Positions 17,504-25,545 of a stretch of DNA of 64,000 nucleotides are shown here, piece after piece. Under the pieces are notes generated by a model. That model saw only the letters and a list, made by a program, of their open reading frames with translations. It was not told where the DNA came from and made no database searches. The translations under genes and the position numbers were made by a program. Source of the stretch: Verrucomicrobiaceae bacterium (GTDB lineage Bacteria; Verrucomicrobiota; Verrucomicrobiia; Verrucomicrobiales; Verrucomicrobiaceae). The stretch is from contig JAIXYN010000061.1 of the NCBI GenBank assembly GCA_027490195.1, positions 1 through 64,000 of the forward strand, written 5' to 3'. Positions within the stretch are counted from its first letter, which is position 1; each line of letters begins with the position of its first letter.

Positions 17504-17812
17504 CTAGTTGCCCATGTCGATGGAATCCACATCGCTGGAACCACCAGCCGTCGAGAACATGACCTTGGTGATGATGAAGGCGAGACCGCCGATGCCGGCG
17601 CCCACCAGCCCGTAGAGCACGCGCTCAGTGTTGCCCATCATGAACATGACCGCCGAGAACAGCAGGCCGCCGAAGGCGAGCACCAGGCCGACGAGGTTAA
17701 GGATGTTGATGATGCCGCTGAACTTGCTGGTCAGGTCGCTGGAGGTAGCGGCGAGTGGCATCGTGAAGCGCAGGATGTTGGTGCCAAGAGTGGTGATGGC
17801 AATGGAGTTCAT
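17504..17812 (-). CDS. virB2: VirB2-like pilin subunit
   Basis: 102 residues from the ATG of MNSIAITTLGTNILRF; a frame open to 17869 would add 19 residues rich in polar residues, which fits a leader poorly. Two hydrophobic helices (IINILNLVGLVLAFGGLLFS and RVLYGLVGAGIGGLAFIIT) flank a short NTE turn, the VirB2/TrbC pilin layout. The polar tail is SSDVDSIDMGN. It is the first gene of the T4SS-like strand, after a 131-base gap behind the sigma factor gene, so a promoter probably lies at 17813-17943. The short, cyclic-pilin-like size supports a surface filament or a rod in the channel. Confidence 0.68.
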   Translation of the reverse strand: MNSIAITTLGTNILRFTMPLAATSSDLTSKFSGIINILNLVGLVLAFGGLLFSAVMFMMGNTERVLYGLVGAGIGGLAFIITKVMFSTAGGSSDVDSIDMGN

Positions 17813-17849
17813 TTCTGTGGGTGATGAATAGTTTGATGTTTTGGAGTTC

Positions 17850-17877
17850 AGCACGCGGCGCGTGAGCACCGTGTGCT
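17850..17877. promoter_or_regulatory. nested palindromes upstream of the VirB2-like gene
   Basis: Two abutting dyads: CACGCG-G-CGCGTG at 52-64 of this block's hundred (17852-17864), and AGCAC-CGT-GTGCT at 17865-17877; an additional AGCAC lies at 17850-17854. They lie just upstream of the proposed pilin start, in the likely leader of the T4SS-like operon. Operator or RNA-hairpin function is a guess. Confidence 0.3.
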
Positions 17878-17943
17878 GGCCGTGTAGTAACCAAACCGCC
17901 GCCTGCTGTGACAGGATTTATTCACCACCGCCGTTCTTGCGGT

Positions 17944-18696
17944 CTATTCCCGGCTCACCAGAGCATTGCGCAGCGCTGTCAGCTCCTCCTGTACCATCTC
18001 ATCGGTTGGTGCGGCCAGCGTGCCAGCCACCAGATCTCGCATGATTTCCCGAAACCGTTTTCTCAAACGTGAGATGGACTGGCGCACGGCGTCATGGGTC
18101 ATGCCCAGTCGTGCGGCCAGTTCTGCATCATTCCCCGAACCCGCTAGGGTAGGATCCAGCCGGGGACGCAGCAGTTGGAACTGCTCCTTCTTGCCCGCCG
18201 CCTCCTGCTCCTGGGCCAGTTGCTCCACCGTCTCCTCGATGATGCGCAGGGCGCACATGCGCTGGTAGATCATCTCAGGAGTGCGATGGTCCGGTGGCTG
18301 GATGGAAAGCTCATCCTCCGCCTGCGAGGCTTCGATGGACAAAATTTCTTTGCCACCACCGCGTTTGAGCGCTGAGGCCTGCCGCTGCCAGTGCTTGATG
18401 TGACGGCTGAAGGCCGTGAGTAGGTAGTTACGCATCTTGCCCAGCGCCGCGTCTGCCGTGCTGAATAAAGCCTTCTCGAGCACAAAGCTAAAGAAGCTCT
18501 GTGTCATGTCTTCCGCATCCGCCGGAGACAGCCCCTGAAAGCGCGCATACGAGTAGATCGGACGCCAGTAGATCTTGCACAATTCGTCCAGCGCCAACCT
18601 GCCTCTTCCCACATCTCCCCCTTCGCGCAGGGCCAGCACCATGCTCCAGCGTGTGACTGGGAAAGCGCCATGATGAGTTGGAGGAGTCTTGGCCAT
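17944..18696 (-). CDS. ECF-type RNA polymerase sigma factor
   Basis: 250 residues. The sigma-2 region is recognisable as LDELCKIYWRPIYSYARFQG, LSPADAEDMTQSFFSFVLEK and KMRNYLLTAFSRHIKHW (about 35-125). A central insertion of about 60 residues precedes a sigma-4 helix-turn-helix (LAARLGMTHDAVRQSISRLR, about 195-215). The group resembles ECF factors linked to Ser/Thr kinases in PVC bacteria, and a Ser/Thr kinase gene lies divergently 175 bases away. It is on the T4SS strand, upstream of the pilin gene, so it may direct transcription of the apparatus or be read together with it. No anti-sigma factor is visible. Confidence 0.82.
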   Translation of the reverse strand: MAKTPPTHHGAFPVTRWSMVLALREGGDVGRGRLALDELCKIYWRPIYSYARFQGLSPADAEDMTQSFFSFVLEKALFSTADAALGKMRNYLLTAFSRHIKHWQRQASALKRGGGKEILSIEASQAEDELSIQPPDHRTPEMIYQRMCALRIIEETVEQLAQEQEAAGKKEQFQLLRPRLDPTLAGSGNDAELAARLGMTHDAVRQSISRLRKRFREIMRDLVAGTLAAPTDEMVQEELTALRNALVSRE

Positions 18697-18871
18697 GCGC
18701 TGTTATCTGAGAGCACTTTTCTACGTTGTTGAAACTCTGGATGTTGAAAAAAAATCGGTCACACAAAGACTGAAGTATGGATAACTCAGGCATGCCACTG
18801 GCTCTACTTCAAATGCAGGGACGAGCGCGGTCTCAAACTCTGCCAATATTCTCCAGCGAAATCCCTGACTG

Positions 18872-20833
18872 ATGAGTGCCTCTTCACCCGGACCGGATGC
18901 CGGTGACAACTCCCGCACTCAGGTGAAATCTTCTGTATTGGAGGGCCTGAATCCCATCGGCCTGATGGAAGGCGTGCTGGGTGGCCAAGCCACCGACTGG
19001 GAGCCGCCGCTGGCGGAGGAACTGGAGTCCTGCTTCCCTGGGTACACAGATTTCCGCTTCATTGATCGCGGTGGCATGGGGGCCGTGTACTCAGCCATGC
19101 AAAACTCCCTGGAGCGACGCGTGGCGGTGAAGATCTTACCACCTGACCTTGGAAAGGATGCTCTCTTTGTGGACGGATTTCATCGTGAGGCACGCCTGCT
19201 GGCCCGGCTGCAGCATCCGAACATCGTTGCGGTGTATGATTTTGGCCGCAATGCCCTGGGTCACCTTTACATTGTGATGGAGTACGTGCATGGCACCTCA
19301 CTGTTTGAAATCTTGAAACAGGAGCAACTGCCCCTACCCCGCGTGCTGGAGATCATCGCTCAGGTCTGTGAAGGTCTGCAGTTCGCCCATGACCACGGCG
19401 TCATCCACCGCGACATCAAGCCCACGAACATTCTCATCGACGGACGCAACAGTGTGCGCGTGGCGGACTTCGGTCTGGCCAAGCTGGTGAAGGCGGAATC
19501 CACCACCACGACGCAGACTCGTAGCTCCCTCATCATGGGCACGCCCGTCTATGCCGCGCCGGAACAGCGCCGGCCGAACGCATCGGTCGATCACCGTGTG
19601 GATATCTTCAGCGTGGGAGTGACTCTCTATGAAATGATGACCGGCCACTTTCCGGTGGGCGTTTTTGAGCCTCCCTCCAAAAAAGCCGGCAGCCCTCCCG
19701 CACTGGATAAGATCATCACCAAAGCGTTGCGGGAGAGCCCGGCTGACCGCTACCAAAACGCTTCAGAACTCAAGAAAGCCATCCAACTGGCCTCTGACCG
19801 CATCACCCAGCCAGCTATCCAGCGCACCATCGTGAAGCGGCCGATGATATCCATGATGACCACGGTAATCGTTACCGCTGCGCTCATTTATTTGCTCGAC
19901 GAATTGAACAAGCAGGTGCTGCAAAAAATCCCCCCGGCCAAGGCACCGCTACTTCAGAGCGTACCCGTGGTACCGCTGAACGGCACCTTTTCCCTCCTCA
20001 ATGGCCGTATGACCTGGATGCAGGCCCATGCCCAGGTGATCGACATGCCCGATGTCGAACTGGCCAGCGTTCACTCCGCTGCAGAGCTTGCTGAACTGAA
20101 CAAAGCACTCGATGAGCACGGCATCCGCTCCGGCGTATGGACCGGTGGCATCCAGACGGAAGCCGGAGCCGCCTTCCTGTGGTCGGACCGCAGCAGTTGG
20201 GATTTCGATGCCTGGATGCCTGCTGCCGCCGAACCGCCCGTGATCGTGACGGAGGTCCAGCCTAAGAACAGCAGTACGCTGCGCACCACCCGGGGAGACA
20301 CCCCGGACTGGATCGAAGTTTACAACCCAGGCTCCCAGCCGGTGGATTTGACGGGGTGGAAACTCATCCACTACCAAGGACGAGAATTTTTCGAGGACCG
20401 CCTCGGTGCCCACATGAAGCCCGGTGCCGCAGGTCTAATGCTGGCTCCCGGGGAGTACCGCGTCATCTTTTGCAGTGCCATTTCAGAAGAAGAGGCTGAC
20501 CGCCCACAGTTCCACTTCCGACTGGAAGCAGAGTTCGGACGCATCGGCTGGGCCGACCCGAGCGGCCGATTGATCCAGATGTTCCGCAGCGCCTGGAGCA
20601 ATTTCCCGGCGGACGCCTCCATCACCTCCGACATTACCGGCCAGACTTGGGGCGTAAGCGCCAAACCCAGCCCCGGCCAGCCAAACCCCCCGCCTGTGCG
20701 CCCGCTCAGACTCAGCGCCAACCCAAAACCTGAAAGGCAGGCGGTCATGCTCCTGCCGCAGTTCGGCGGCCGCTGGACCGCCAGCCCTCTGGACCGCACA
20801 GCCCTGCCGCTCATCAGGCACAAGAAGAAGTAA
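18872..20833 (+). CDS. membrane Ser/Thr kinase with C-type-lectin-like and lamin-tail domains
   Basis: 653 residues. Hanks-type kinase domain at about 60-310: glycine loop DRGGMGAVY, Lys87 in VAVKILP, catalytic HRDIKPTN (179-186) and DFG (199-201). A transmembrane helix follows (MTTVIVTAALIYLLDE). The outside part has a C-type-lectin-like segment (about 370-450, FSLLNGRMTWMQAHAQVID to WSDRSSWDFDAW) and then a lamin-tail domain (about 450-570, VIVTEVQPKNSSTLR, DWIEVYNPGSQPVDLTGWKL). The kinase presumably senses an external ligand and phosphorylates cytoplasmic targets. It is divergent from the ECF sigma gene, which is its likely partner. Confidence 0.85.
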   Translation: MSASSPGPDAGDNSRTQVKSSVLEGLNPIGLMEGVLGGQATDWEPPLAEELESCFPGYTDFRFIDRGGMGAVYSAMQNSLERRVAVKILPPDLGKDALFVDGFHREARLLARLQHPNIVAVYDFGRNALGHLYIVMEYVHGTSLFEILKQEQLPLPRVLEIIAQVCEGLQFAHDHGVIHRDIKPTNILIDGRNSVRVADFGLAKLVKAESTTTTQTRSSLIMGTPVYAAPEQRRPNASVDHRVDIFSVGVTLYEMMTGHFPVGVFEPPSKKAGSPPALDKIITKALRESPADRYQNASELKKAIQLASDRITQPAIQRTIVKRPMISMMTTVIVTAALIYLLDELNKQVLQKIPPAKAPLLQSVPVVPLNGTFSLLNGRMTWMQAHAQVIDMPDVELASVHSAAELAELNKALDEHGIRSGVWTGGIQTEAGAAFLWSDRSSWDFDAWMPAAAEPPVIVTEVQPKNSSTLRTTRGDTPDWIEVYNPGSQPVDLTGWKLIHYQGREFFEDRLGAHMKPGAAGLMLAPGEYRVIFCSAISEEEADRPQFHFRLEAEFGRIGWADPSGRLIQMFRSAWSNFPADASITSDITGQTWGVSAKPSPGQPNPPPVRPLRLSANPKPERQAVMLLPQFGGRWTASPLDRTALPLIRHKKK

Positions 20834-20837
20834 GCCG

Positions 20838-20855
20838 CGCCAGTCCGTTCTGGCG
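20838..20855. terminator. possible bidirectional terminator hairpin
   Basis: Six-base-pair stem CGCCAG/CTGGCG with loop TCCGTT between the convergent kinase and cyclic-nucleotide-domain genes. No T-run follows on either strand, so the call is weak. Confidence 0.3.
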
Positions 20856-20885
20856 GTTCAATCCATGGGTCTAAAGAGCTTCAGC

Positions 20886-21320
20886 TCAGCGGTTGGCAAG
20901 ATCCACCAGCTTGTCATTCATGTCGCGCATGCGCTTGGACAGGCAGGTGGTGATTCGGGTCAGCAGACGGTAAGCCACCTTCGGATTGGCTGTGTGCAGA
21001 CGCTCAAGACTGTCACGTGTGATGAGCCAGACCTCGGAGTCGGAGCCGGCACGCACGGTGGCACTGGCCGGACCGGGATCAAAGATGCTCACTTCGCCCA
21101 GCGAATCACCGGCTTCGAGAACAGCTACGACTTGATCAACGTCATCCACCTCCTGCAGCACTTCCAGCTTTCCTTTCAGCACCAGATAAAGATAGTCATT
21201 TTCGTCCCCCTGACGGATGACGACGTCGCCCGGTTGGTAGGAGCGCGAGTCGCCGAAACTGGAGAGCAGCGTGAGTTCGTTGGCATTGAAGTTGGCTAAA
21301 AGAGGAGTGAGGGACGGCAT
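20886..21320 (-). CDS. cyclic nucleotide-binding-domain protein
   Basis: 144 residues from the ATG of MPSLTPLLANFNANEL; a TTG start 19 codons earlier would abut the coupling-protein stop. The cNMP-binding beta-barrel is clear: YQPGDVVIRQGDENDYLYLV, LKGKLEVLQEV, and the phosphate-binding cassette region LEAGDSLGEVSIFDPGPASA, with the family's GE and a following TVRA. A C-terminal helix (LTRITTCLSKRMRDMNDKLV) ends the protein. There is no DNA-binding or catalytic domain, so it is a stand-alone sensor or adaptor. It lies 57 bases downstream of the VirD4-like gene and is probably co-transcribed, hinting at ligand control of secretion. Confidence 0.82.
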   Translation of the reverse strand: MPSLTPLLANFNANELTLLSSFGDSRSYQPGDVVIRQGDENDYLYLVLKGKLEVLQEVDDVDQVVAVLEAGDSLGEVSIFDPGPASATVRAGSDSEVWLITRDSLERLHTANPKVAYRLLTRITTCLSKRMRDMNDKLVDLANR

Positions 21321-21377
21321 GGTTGATTCTTTACTACGGTAAGAGATTTGGTTGAGTCGAGTCGTTACCAGGGGCAA

Positions 21378-22871
21378 TCACTTCCACCAGTCCGGGATCT
21401 TCCCGGCTCCATCCATGGCGGGGATGCGCAGGCGGACTTTCTTTTTGGACGGGTGGACAATCCATGCCGTGGCGTCCGGCATCTTCATCAGCTCGCCGGG
21501 CTGCACTTCGTAATCCCATTCTTTGTTCACGGTCTTGTTGCTGTCCTTGCCCATGAAGCCGGAGGACTTGGAGACTTTCTTCTTCTCCACCTTGGCGATG
21601 AATTCCGCGACGGCCTGCGCCCCTTCAGGGTCCGGTTGGCGAAAGGCGATGCGCGAACGGCAGTTCAGCGTGAGCACCTGCGCGGTTTCCTTGCCGAGCA
21701 CCGGGAACAAGGAAGCATCGCTCTGCATGCCGAGGATGAGGCAGCAGTTTGCCGCACGCAGACGGTCGATCACATTGTGGTCGGAGATGCCGTCCTCACT
21801 GGCGGTGGCCAGCGCCTGAAACTCATCCATCAGCGCGATGAGCAGGTTCTCGGTCTTGCGCTCCTTCTTGGGCTTGTCGAAACGCATCATGGCGTGCGTG
21901 TAGAACAGCAGCTTGATGTAGGTGTTGATGTAGCGGCGCTCGGTCTGGAAGGTCTGCGGCATCGCCGTGCAAAACACGCGGCCTTTGTCCACATCGGTGA
22001 TGTCGATGGTGTTGGGCAGGTCGGAACAGAAGATCTCGGCGATGTCCGGGTGCGTGAAGAAGCCCAGCATGACCTTCAGCGTGCCCACGAGGCCTTCTTT
22101 CTGTTCTGCCGCCTGCGCATTCAGGAAGGTCTGATCAAAATACTTCGCCAGCTTGATGCGCTCCGGCGTGCTCTCCGCATCCAGCAGTTCGTTGAAGAGC
22201 GCCTCCATGTTTGACTTGTCGGTCAGGAACTCGTAGGCACGCAGCACGTTCACCGGTTTGCCCAAGGTTTCCAGCAGCTCAAAGGCGCAGGTCAGCGCCT
22301 GCTGCGCCGCCGGTTTGAAGAAGGACGACTGTTCACCTTCCGTCAGCGACGCCCCCGTATCGACGAGATTTTTCGCATGCGTGGTGTAGGGCAGCCGCGG
22401 GTCCGAGACGAGATTGTAGCGCTCCTTCGGCTGCCATTTTCGGTCCAGCCGGTCCGGCCGCACCATCAGCACGCACACCGCCTCGGGCCGCCCGTGGCCG
22501 GTGAAGTGCTCCAGCGCAAAGAAATGCTCGTCCCCCTTCGCTCCCAGGATCAGCCCGCCCCAGTTCGGACGGCTCACGCTGATCTGATGCAGCAGGGGGT
22601 TAAAACCCGAAGTCGTCTTGCCCACCCCCGTGTCACCCGTGATAAGCCAGTGACGAGTGAACTCCCCCGGCAGCCATTTCAGGTTCTTGTACTGCACGAT
22701 GTAGTCTTTCTTCGAAAAATCCGGCTGCCACTTCAGCAGCACCATCGCTCCCAGCACGCACACAAACGCCACACCTCCCGTGGTTTCGTTGATGCTGTCA
22801 TATTGAAACACATACCAGATGCCAAAGGTGGCGATGCCGACGGCGACGAGGAATTTGATGAGGGAGAACAT
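21378..22871 (-). CDS. virD4: VirD4/TraG-like coupling ATPase
   Basis: 497 residues from the ATG of MFSLIKFLVAVGIATFG; the open frame continues upstream only through non-homologous sequence. Two N-terminal transmembrane helices (LIKFLVAVGIATFGIWYVF and GVAFVCVLGAMVLLKW) precede the motor: Walker A TGDTGVGKTT at about 77-86 and Walker B LLIALMDEFQAL near 345. The sequence FRQPDPEGAQAVAEFIAKVE and KEWDYEVQPGELMKMPDATA near the end are typical of TraD/TraG proteins. These hexameric ATPases recruit substrates to a T4SS. It is divergent from the effector candidate across a 121-base promoter region, an arrangement that suggests joint control. Confidence 0.85.
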   Translation of the reverse strand: MFSLIKFLVAVGIATFGIWYVFQYDSINETTGGVAFVCVLGAMVLLKWQPDFSKKDYIVQYKNLKWLPGEFTRHWLITGDTGVGKTTSGFNPLLHQISVSRPNWGGLILGAKGDEHFFALEHFTGHGRPEAVCVLMVRPDRLDRKWQPKERYNLVSDPRLPYTTHAKNLVDTGASLTEGEQSSFFKPAAQQALTCAFELLETLGKPVNVLRAYEFLTDKSNMEALFNELLDAESTPERIKLAKYFDQTFLNAQAAEQKEGLVGTLKVMLGFFTHPDIAEIFCSDLPNTIDITDVDKGRVFCTAMPQTFQTERRYINTYIKLLFYTHAMMRFDKPKKERKTENLLIALMDEFQALATASEDGISDHNVIDRLRAANCCLILGMQSDASLFPVLGKETAQVLTLNCRSRIAFRQPDPEGAQAVAEFIAKVEKKKVSKSSGFMGKDSNKTVNKEWDYEVQPGELMKMPDATAWIVHPSKKKVRLRIPAMDGAGKIPDWWK

Positions 22872-22894
22872 GCTGGGAAAGACGCTGCCAGTAC

Positions 22895-22965
22895 AACTAG
22901 CCGGAGCGCAGCAAGCTGTGACTGTCTTTTCCCGGCTGTCACAGTTAGGAATGCAGGGGCTAGTT
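22895..22965. promoter_or_regulatory. dyad-symmetric element between coupling protein and effector genes
   Basis: Outer arms AACTAGCC (22895-22902) and GGCTAGTT (22958-22965) and inner arms CTGTGAC (22916-22922) and GTCACAG (22938-22944) are arranged symmetrically with 13 bases between outer and inner arms on each side. It fills most of the 121-base divergent intergenic region, so a shared operator or a transposon-like footprint is likely. Confidence 0.45.
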
Positions 22966-22992
22966 CTGGACGAACACACCTTCACATACGCC

Positions 22993-25374
22993 ATGCCTGA
23001 CAAACTCCGCTTCGAACCCCAGGACAATCTCACCGGCCTGGACTTTTCCTTTCGCAAGAACACGAACATGGCCACCACCCAGGCCAATGAGACCTTTGTG
23101 GTGGACGCGCGCTTCAACCGCTCCCTTGGCCAGAACGGCGAGACCCTGGGCTTTGCGAAAAAGCAGTATGCGGATGACCCGAAGGTGCAGGAGGCACGTG
23201 ACGCCGCCTACGAAAAGGCGGAGAAAGAAATGGAAAAGCTCCGCAAGGTGGATGGAGTGAAAAAGTGGGTGGCAGACCGCCTTGAGCTGGAGGGCCTCAA
23301 GGGAGCCATTGATTTTCACCAGAACAAGCTCAACGGGAGCATTGAAGAATTAAAAGAGCTCCGTGAGGCGGACGCTCCCGATGCGGCCAAAATCGCGCAG
23401 GCGGAGCGGGAAGTGGCGGAATGGACTCAGAAGGTGGCGGAAAGCCAGCTTAACTTCGAGACCAACAACCAGAAGATGAAGCAAAGGCTGATGGACCAGT
23501 TCAATCAAAACCCGTCCATCAAGCTCTTTCTGCAGGCCCAGCAGGCGGTGACCAGCGCCCAGGCCTTGAAAGACTCCACCGGCACCATCGCCCAGGCGAG
23601 CTCTGTCTTGTATGACGACAAGTACGGCATGGAAAATCAGAAAGTCGGCGGAGACCGGCAGCTTCTCGCCCGCGCCGTGGCGTCCCACGAAGTTGACAAA
23701 ATGATCGGACTCAATGTCTGCGCCGAGGAAAAGTTTGGCATGGACCCTGCGGGAGGGATGGTGGGCATCAGCGTCCAGTGCGACGGCGCCGGGATACGCA
23801 GCGCGTATGGAACCAATGAGTATGGCGAAAGCCAGACCTCCTTCCTGGACATCGACTACTCCAACGCCGCGGTGCAGAAAGGACTCAATGACCTGCAGAC
23901 GCTGGACTACATCACCGGCCAGTGTGACAGGCACGCTGGCAACATGTTTGTGGACCCGGAGTCCGGCAAGGTGACCGGCATTGACAATGACCTGGCCTTT
24001 CCTCAGCCAGACCTTCAAACGGTGATGGACAATGATACCCAGCTGGCCGGCAAATTCGTGGCCACCATGCCCAAGATCATGCACGAAGACACGGCGGCGA
24101 AGATCGCGGCCATTGATCCTGGCGAATTTCGCAAAATGCTGGCGTCAGTTCGCCCGCCGAATGGCGACAAGGGCCTCGGAGCCAAGGAGATCAATGGCGC
24201 TGTGAAGCGTCTGGGGGAGCTGCAAAAAGCAATCGCCGATGCCAAACAGGGGGCGGGCGGTCTGGAACTGGTGAAGGAGTTCAACAAAGAAACCTTCGAC
24301 AAGGCCGTCAAAGAGCAGATGGAATCCAATCACGGCGTCACTTCCTACATTGGCGCCGTCCAAACCGAGAAGGCCACTGCCATGAAAGCCATTAAAGGCG
24401 GGGCGGTTTCCTATCAGATGCGCGGCGCAGCGACCGTGGGGAAGGCGAAGCTCAACCCTGAATACGCGGCCTTTAAACAGCAGATGAACCCTGACCAGAA
24501 GGCGGACTACCTCAAGCTGCAGGCTGAGGTGGACCAGCTGGACGTCAAGCTGGATGCGGTGCGCAAGGACATCAGCAAAATGAAGAACCCTGGAATAAAG
24601 GAAAGGGTGGCCGCGATCAAGCACGGGGGGCTGGAAGGCGCCCGCCAACACCTGTTTTCCAAAGAGGCGAACCTTGTGAAGGAACTGCGCCCCAAGATGG
24701 ACCAGTTGCGCGCGATGGCCGCCCCTCACGTCGAGACGATGCGACAGGCGGAGGAGCTCAAACAGCAGCTCAGGGGGGCGCAGAACAACGTCGCACCAGT
24801 GCAGAACCAGCCCGGCCCGGCCCCGCTGGGCCAGGACAATCTGGGTCAGGGAAATGACCAGCCTAAAGCGGCCCAGGCCAAGATTGCTAACAAGGGAGCG
24901 GCCACCAAGGTCCAGGCTGCCGAGGACGAGCTCGACATGCCCGACCTGGATGACGATGACGACCTCAGCGTGGATTCTGAAACAGAGATCGAAGCTGAAG
25001 TGGAGGTCAACGTCGCCGCACAGCAACCCGCCGTGTCGAAACCGGCTGCGGCGAAACAAACCGCCGTACCCAAAAATGCCGAGGATGAGCTGGATATGCC
25101 CGACTTGGACGATGACGACGACCTGGACGTTGATTCCCAAGCCGCAGGCGAGGTCAAACAGGAGGGCCTTCAAAAGTCCCCCAGCGTGGCGGAAATGCTG
25201 AGGCGCACCAGCAGCGCCCCGGCTCTGGGTGGGCACCGTCAGGATCAGGCGCTGGGTGAGGATGGGCCAAAGCCGAAGGCTAACACTCTGCGGGCCAGCG
25301 GCCAATGGCAGTCCGCGAAGCCTAGCAGCCCGGAGCCCAAGGTGGGTGGCGGCCATTCGGCTTCCCGCCCGTGA
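22993..25374 (+). CDS. candidate T4SS effector with PI3/PI4-kinase-like core
   Basis: 793 residues from the ATG of MPDKLRFEPQDNLTG; this start is supported because the same 10 residues reappear in a second, broken copy at 25470. Residues about 65-170 are helical and charged. The core (about 200-400) has HEVDKMIGLNV, a catalytic loop DYITGQCDRHAGN (Asp312, His314, Asn317) and a metal-binding IDNDLAFP (Asp331), the pattern of phosphatidylinositol 3/4-kinase-like and actin-fragmin-kinase-like folds. A helical part follows, then two copies of an acidic motif (AEDELDMPDLDDDDDL at about 643 and 696) and a disordered C-terminus. No signal peptide. Being divergent from virD4, it is the best candidate substrate. 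A clear ATP-binding lysine was not identified. Confidence 0.7.
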   Translation: MPDKLRFEPQDNLTGLDFSFRKNTNMATTQANETFVVDARFNRSLGQNGETLGFAKKQYADDPKVQEARDAAYEKAEKEMEKLRKVDGVKKWVADRLELEGLKGAIDFHQNKLNGSIEELKELREADAPDAAKIAQAEREVAEWTQKVAESQLNFETNNQKMKQRLMDQFNQNPSIKLFLQAQQAVTSAQALKDSTGTIAQASSVLYDDKYGMENQKVGGDRQLLARAVASHEVDKMIGLNVCAEEKFGMDPAGGMVGISVQCDGAGIRSAYGTNEYGESQTSFLDIDYSNAAVQKGLNDLQTLDYITGQCDRHAGNMFVDPESGKVTGIDNDLAFPQPDLQTVMDNDTQLAGKFVATMPKIMHEDTAAKIAAIDPGEFRKMLASVRPPNGDKGLGAKEINGAVKRLGELQKAIADAKQGAGGLELVKEFNKETFDKAVKEQMESNHGVTSYIGAVQTEKATAMKAIKGGAVSYQMRGAATVGKAKLNPEYAAFKQQMNPDQKADYLKLQAEVDQLDVKLDAVRKDISKMKNPGIKERVAAIKHGGLEGARQHLFSKEANLVKELRPKMDQLRAMAAPHVETMRQAEELKQQLRGAQNNVAPVQNQPGPAPLGQDNLGQGNDQPKAAQAKIANKGAATKVQAAEDELDMPDLDDDDDLSVDSETEIEAEVEVNVAAQQPAVSKPAAAKQTAVPKNAEDELDMPDLDDDDDLDVDSQAAGEVKQEGLQKSPSVAEMLRRTSSAPALGGHRQDQALGEDGPKPKANTLRASGQWQSAKPSSPEPKVGGGHSASRP

Positions 25375-25469
25375 CCCGTTGAAAGGCTGGGCGGCACGCA
25401 GGAAGGTCCCAGCTCCTCTCCGAAAGAACCCTTCCGCCGTGCTCCATTCTTTTTTCACCCGCTCCGATC

Positions 25470-25545
25470 ATGCCTGACAAACTCCGTTTCGAACCGCAGC
25501 ACAACCTCAGCTGACAGGATTTTCATTTCGCAAAATTAAAGGGCA
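25470..25545 (+). pseudogene. remnant of a second effector gene (N-terminus only)
   Basis: Translates as MPDKLRFEPQHNLS then TGA, against MPDKLRFEPQDNLTG in the intact effector. Nucleotide similarity continues past the stop (gattttcatttcgcaaa against gacttttcctttcgcaag) with one base lost, so both a nonsense codon and a frameshift separate this copy from a functional gene. After about 75 bases similarity ends. It suggests a conserved N-terminal export or docking signal and turnover of effector cassettes at this position. Confidence 0.65.

Noticed and set aside
4045-23117. Integrative conjugative element
   Set aside because: No relaxase, integrase, oriT-like palindrome set or flanking repeats are visible; the same machinery with an adjacent effector fits protein export better.
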